A program made the position numbers and the translations under genes. Source: JAXHTH01 sp034211115 (lineage in GTDB: Bacteria > Planctomycetota > Phycisphaerae > Phycisphaerales > SM1A02). Taken from it: a DNA stretch of 16,039 bases. The notes under the pieces were generated by a model. It saw nothing but the letters and a program-made list of their open reading frames with translations, did not search any database and was not told where the DNA came from. Every line of letters begins with the position of its first letter. Position 1 is the stretch's first letter. Location of the stretch: the NCBI GenBank assembly GCA_034211115.1, contig JAXHTH010000091.1, forward strand, positions 1 through 16,039, written 5' to 3'. Below, piece after piece: positions 13,421 through 16,039 of this stretch.

Positions 13421-13699
13421 TCAGCTCGACGAGTCACCGTCATCGTGGCCGGACTCGCGCAGCCTCGTGAATTCGATGGCCTTCCGGGTCACGAGCGCAA
13501 GGTCGGCCAAGTCGCCGGGCCAGAAGTAGTCGGTGGACTTCCAGTTGCCGTCCTTGTCCTTGTAGCGCTTCTGAACGCGCGTTGAATGCTGGACGTACGT
13601 GCGTCCATCCCGCTCCTTCTGCTGCGCCCAGATCGCGGCTTCGACCTGGCCGGCGCGGATCGTCTTGATCGGCGGGTTATTCCGTTGGTTGTCGGGCAT
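13421..13699 (-). CDS. Small conserved-looking protein of unknown function (92 aa)
   Basis: This 92-aa protein starts at ATG 13699, with AAGGAG eight bases upstream. The pattern is beta-rich: KTIRAGQVEAAIWAQQ, then RTYVQHSTRVQKRYKDKDGN, WKSTDYFWPGDLADLALVTR and a helix AIEFTRLRESG, with an acidic Ser tail. From memory, proteins with K(T/S)xRxGxVxxxIW, a RSYKDKDGNWKxT strand and a DLxxAxxxxxxA helix recur in planctomycete and other mobile or accessory regions. The shape recalls small single-stranded nucleic-acid-binding folds, but I cannot name the family. It is the last gene of the Hsp70-VWA operon, 22 bp after the YggT-like gene. Confidence 0.75.
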   Translation of the reverse strand: MPDNQRNNPPIKTIRAGQVEAAIWAQQKERDGRTYVQHSTRVQKRYKDKDGNWKSTDYFWPGDLADLALVTRKAIEFTRLRESGHDDGDSSS

Positions 13700-13721
13700 G
13701 GTGAGAACTCCTTCGGGGCTA

Positions 13722-14021
13722 TCAATTCGTCGAGGTGATGGTGAAGATGAGGAGATGTCGAGTGATGAGCATGACGAGGATGCCGGTCAGCCAGAGCAGC
13801 CAGCCGGCGAAAGACCGGCGCCACACCATGCCCAGGCAGCGGTCGACGGTGTTGCGGACCGGATCGGTGAGCTCGCAGAGGCCCGCGTACAGTGCAGTGC
13901 CCTGCACGCCGATGAACCGTCCGAGCACGAGACGCAGGCAGGTCATCCACAGGTAGATGTCGAGCGCCCAGATCACGAGGAGCACAGGCAGCGTCAGCAG
14001 GTTGAGGGGCGTGATGATCAT
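13722..14021 (-). CDS. YggT-like small membrane protein (99 aa)
   Basis: This 99-aa protein has two hydrophobic segments, about 8-35 and 72-95, linked by a polar loop containing ELTDPVRNTVDRCLG (50-64). The TDPxxxxxR loop between two helices is the YggT/Ycf19 arrangement. The assignment is tentative because only this motif and the topology support it. Its ATG overlaps the stop of the VWA gene (ATGA), so translation is probably coupled. A membrane partner for the VWA or Hsp70 protein is conceivable from context only. Confidence 0.65.
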   Translation of the reverse strand: MIITPLNLLTLPVLLVIWALDIYLWMTCLRLVLGRFIGVQGTALYAGLCELTDPVRNTVDRCLGMVWRRSFAGWLLWLTGILVMLITRHLLIFTITSTN

Positions 14022-14752
14022 GCTTTTCGAATTCCGGCCCCGAGGCTGCGGAAGTGACCAATCAGGCCTTCCTTGTCGCCGATCCAGCGGTATCGCTTGC
14101 GGCCGTCGGGATACTCCGATGCCAGCGTGCGAAGAAGCGATTCGTCGACTTCGTTGCGCGCGCCGATGCCCACGGTGTTCACGATCGCAAACTGCTTGAT
14201 GGCTTCGGCCACGGGCCTTGGATCCTGTTGGTTGTTCAGTCCGTCGGTGAGGAGGACGATTTCGCCGGGCCCTTGGGACCGGGTGCCGTCAAGGAGCTGC
14301 CACGCCAGCTCCAGGCCGGCCTGCATATTCGTTGTGCCGCCGGGGCGGAGACCATCGATGGCCGTGTCAAGAGCCGGCTCGTCGCGAACCGAGGTCGGCT
14401 GGCACAGGAGCTGCGCCGAGGTGCTGTAGGCCACGAGAGCCACGCGCGCGTCCGGCAGAGCCTCGGCGCGACGTCGCCAGAAGGCTCTCGCCGCCTGCTT
14501 GGCCGCCTCGATCCGGGACGGCGGCCAGTCGAAACTCGCCATTGAGCCCGAAGCATCCAGCACCAGAACGCTGTGCACCGGGACCGTGCGTCCCTGCTCC
14601 TCAGACGCCTGCTCTGGCGCCGTCAGTCGCCTCGCAGACGACGTGATCCTGGATGCGGTTGTTGGCCAGATCGCGAGGGCACCCTCAAGCAGCCGGGATG
14701 TCCAGGCTGGTCCGAATCGGCAACCGTTGTATGAGGGAGCGCATGTTTGCAT
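14018..14752 (-). CDS. von Willebrand factor A domain protein with intact MIDAS
   Basis: This 244-aa protein has a VWA domain at about 60-240. The metal-ion-dependent adhesion site is complete: DASGS at 66-70, the Thr of GGTTNMQAG (138-146) and Asp170 in LLTDGLNN. Start 14752 is preferred because GGAG lies eight bases upstream; a longer frame to 14875 would run back into the Hsp70 gene. The N-terminal 55 residues are Cys/Ser/Arg-rich without a clear signal peptide or membrane anchor, so it is probably cytoplasmic. VWA proteins bind partner proteins through Mg2+. It is 43 bp downstream of the Hsp70 gene and overlaps the YggT-like gene, so the group is one operon. Confidence 0.88.
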   Translation of the reverse strand: MQTCAPSYNGCRFGPAWTSRLLEGALAIWPTTASRITSSARRLTAPEQASEEQGRTVPVHSVLVLDASGSMASFDWPPSRIEAAKQAARAFWRRRAEALPDARVALVAYSTSAQLLCQPTSVRDEPALDTAIDGLRPGGTTNMQAGLELAWQLLDGTRSQGPGEIVLLTDGLNNQQDPRPVAEAIKQFAIVNTVGIGARNEVDESLLRTLASEYPDGRKRYRWIGDKEGLIGHFRSLGAGIRKA

Positions 14753-14795
14753 GACGTTGTCTCCGTTTTGGAGATGCCGGTGACGGTTGGGCGGA

Positions 14796-15938
14796 TCATG
14801 CCGCCGCAGGCTTCTCGCTGGCCTTGATGCCCTTCTTGTAGTCCACCGAGACGGTCTGATGCTTGTTGCTAACAAGGTCGGTCGCGGTGGCGGAGGCCAT
14901 ACCGTTGCCGTCGATCACGAACTCGACCTGGATGCGGGCGGTCGCCCGATCCTCTTCGGGGAGGTCGTCGAGCAGCAGCTCACCGATCAACAGACAATCG
15001 TCCCGGTCGGCATTGGGATCGCCCTGCAGGATCTCGATCCGTGCCTGCGGCTGATCGGCATGCTCCAGGAAGAACCGGTCGGTCTTTCGGCACGGAATCG
15101 GCGTGTTTCGTGGGATGATGACTGAGTTCGAGAGGCGACGGGCAGAGGTCGAGGTGTCGACAACGCAGCAACCGACGTGATGGGCGGTGACATCACGGAC
15201 GAACATCTTTGGTGCCGGTATCACCTGCCCGCGAATGGTCGCGTGGCGCCCCTGTCGGTCGAGCTCGCTCAGGCTCGCGAGCGCGGCGCCGTAGGCGATG
15301 GCCTTCTCGGGATCGATGTCGGTCTTCGGCGCAAGACTCGTATGCTGCGCCACCGCGTCCTGGATGTACGGCAGACGTGAGGTCCCCCCGACCAGGATGA
15401 GGTGGTCGACCTTGTCGATCGTTAGGCCTGCGCCGGCCACAGCGCGATCCAGAGACTCCAGCGACTGATCGACGAGGGGGCGAATCAACCCGTGGAACTC
15501 ATCCTGCGTGATCTCGCAGATCAATTGCGTCCCATCGTACGCGAGGACGACGGGTACCTGCTCCCGCGTCGCCAGCGAGATCTTGGCCTGTTCAACGCGC
15601 TGTCTCAAGTCATACGCGAAGAGCGGATCGTCCTCCGGGGTAGGACGTTGTCCACACTTGGCTTCGAGCTCGTCGAGAAGGCGTTTCTCTAGACACCGGT
15701 TGAGGTCGTTTCCCCCGAGTTGGCGCACGCCATCGGTGGCCAACACTCTGATCTCGTCGCCATCAGTGCGGGCGACGGTCACATCAAGCGTACCGCCTCC
15801 AAAGTCGTATACCAGCAACGTCCGGTCATCGTGCTGCTGATGCACTGCGTAGGCGAAAGCCGCCGCTGTAGGCTCGGGCATCAGATGCTGAACCTGGATG
15901 TTGTTGCGCTGAAAAGCCTCTAGCAGGCCGCTAAGCAA
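14796..15938 (-). CDS. Hsp70/DnaK-like protein, lid-less and 5'-truncated
   Basis: The readable part is 380 aa. It covers the second half of the Hsp70 ATPase domain: EPTAAAFAYAV (22-32), phosphate-2 motif YDFGGGTLDVT (44-54), and the adenosine motif LILVGGTSRLPYIQ (180-193). The substrate-binding beta domain follows (about 240-366, from DVTAHHVGCCVV to QTVSVDYKKG). It ends just after that domain, so the alpha-helical lid of DnaK is absent. About 150 N-terminal residues, including the phosphate-1 loop and catalytic Lys, are missing: an in-frame TGA lies at 15947-15945 and no DnaK-like sequence follows upstream in any frame. The only start, TTG 15938, has no good ribosome site. As it stands it cannot be a working ATPase, so it is a remnant or a broken gene. 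Downstream are VWA, YggT-like and 92-aa genes. Confidence 0.85.
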   Translation of the reverse strand: MLSGLLEAFQRNNIQVQHLMPEPTAAAFAYAVHQQHDDRTLLVYDFGGGTLDVTVARTDGDEIRVLATDGVRQLGGNDLNRCLEKRLLDELEAKCGQRPTPEDDPLFAYDLRQRVEQAKISLATREQVPVVLAYDGTQLICEITQDEFHGLIRPLVDQSLESLDRAVAGAGLTIDKVDHLILVGGTSRLPYIQDAVAQHTSLAPKTDIDPEKAIAYGAALASLSELDRQGRHATIRGQVIPAPKMFVRDVTAHHVGCCVVDTSTSARRLSNSVIIPRNTPIPCRKTDRFFLEHADQPQARIEILQGDPNADRDDCLLIGELLLDDLPEEDRATARIQVEFVIDGNGMASATATDLVSNKHQTVSVDYKKGIKASEKPAAA

Positions 15939-16017
15939 CCGGTCTCAACGGCGTGATTTGTCTGTTCGGCGCGGTCGGTCGGCAATAATCTCCCCGTCGT
16001 TCATCCCCCGCGGCTCC

Positions 16018-16038
16018 GCTCCGCGTCGTTCGCGGAGC
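16018..16038. repeat. Hairpin at the window edge
   Basis: GCTCCGCG (16018-16025) and CGCGGAGC (16031-16038) form an 8-bp stem around TCGTT. Part of the arm repeats just upstream (GGCTCCGC at 16012-16019). The 100 bp from 15940 to the window end contain no recognisable gene. This could be a terminator or a dispersed repeat next to the Hsp70 break. Confidence 0.5.
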
Positions 16039-16039
16039 C

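Larger units (their letters stand above)
8515..16039. mobile_element. Integrative element inserted at tRNA-Cys
   Basis: The region from the tRNA 3' end rightwards carries an integrase, an excisionase-like HTH protein, an ArdC-like antirestriction protein and compact multi-gene operons with overlapping stops and starts, all accessory in character. Base composition is less GC-rich than the chromosomal part to the left. No attR copy, relaxase, conjugation or phage structural gene is visible, so it may be a larger island cut by the window, or a small non-conjugative one. The broken Hsp70 gene near 15935 could mark a rearranged end; the stated right limit is only the window edge. Confidence 0.7.

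Noticed and set aside
10077..15938. Search for E2, JAB/Mov34 protease or Gly-Gly ubiquitin-like partners of the ThiF protein
   Set aside because: No JAB motif (HxHxxxxxSxxD), no HPN-type E2 site and no small protein ending in Gly-Gly was seen.
8535..16039. Search for an attR copy of the tRNA-Cys 3' end
   Set aside because: By eye no second copy of the T-arm/acceptor core was found in the window. The distal end must lie outside or be too diverged.

Overview
High-GC bacterial DNA, most likely from Planctomycetota of the Phycisphaerae type. The pointers are a secreted Cys-rich protein ending in two dockerin-like EF-hand repeats (DLNGDGVVNTADLLTLLAAWG style), several secreted orphan proteins, and a diadenylate cyclase of the DacZ-like type. 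The window falls into two parts that meet at a tRNA gene.

Left part (1-8534) looks like ordinary chromosome. In order: a secreted dockerin-repeat protein (minus) with a strong intrinsic terminator; a DacZ-like c-di-AMP synthase (minus); a divergently transcribed exported cyclophilin; a sulfotransferase-like protein; a cytoplasmic cyclophilin; a convergent secreted protein made of two copies of one unrecognised domain (minus); a CsgG/FlgT-like lipoprotein (plus); and tRNA-Cys(GCA) with its own promoter.

Right part (about 8515 to at least about 15935) is an integrative element in the 3' end of tRNA-Cys. Its base composition is visibly less GC-rich. Its integrase gene lies next to the tRNA and points into it; the reading frame continues antisense through the whole tRNA and ends inside the 3' end of the lipoprotein gene. 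Upstream of the integrase is a tightly packed minus-strand operon of six genes: a zinc-ribbon protein with the exact metal-site spacing of ribosomal protein bL32, a 143-aa unknown, a ThiF/E1-like adenylating enzyme, an 83-aa unknown, an excisionase-like HTH protein and the integrase. Across a 199-bp divergent control region with nested inverted repeats, a plus-strand pair encodes a 45-aa zinc-ribbon protein and an ArdC-like antirestriction protein/metalloprotease. These converge, at a strong bidirectional terminator, on a second minus-strand operon: Hsp70 (without the C-terminal lid and missing the N-terminal third), a von Willebrand factor A protein with an intact MIDAS, a small YggT-like membrane protein and a 92-aa protein.

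The most interesting content is this cargo: an E1-like enzyme without a visible E2, JAB protease or Gly-Gly ubiquitin-like partner, co-transcribed with the integration module and a bL32-like protein, and carried beside an Hsp70-VWA operon. The distal end of the element (attR) is not visible. The Hsp70 gene breaks off about 100 bp before the window end, so either the element ends or has been rearranged there.
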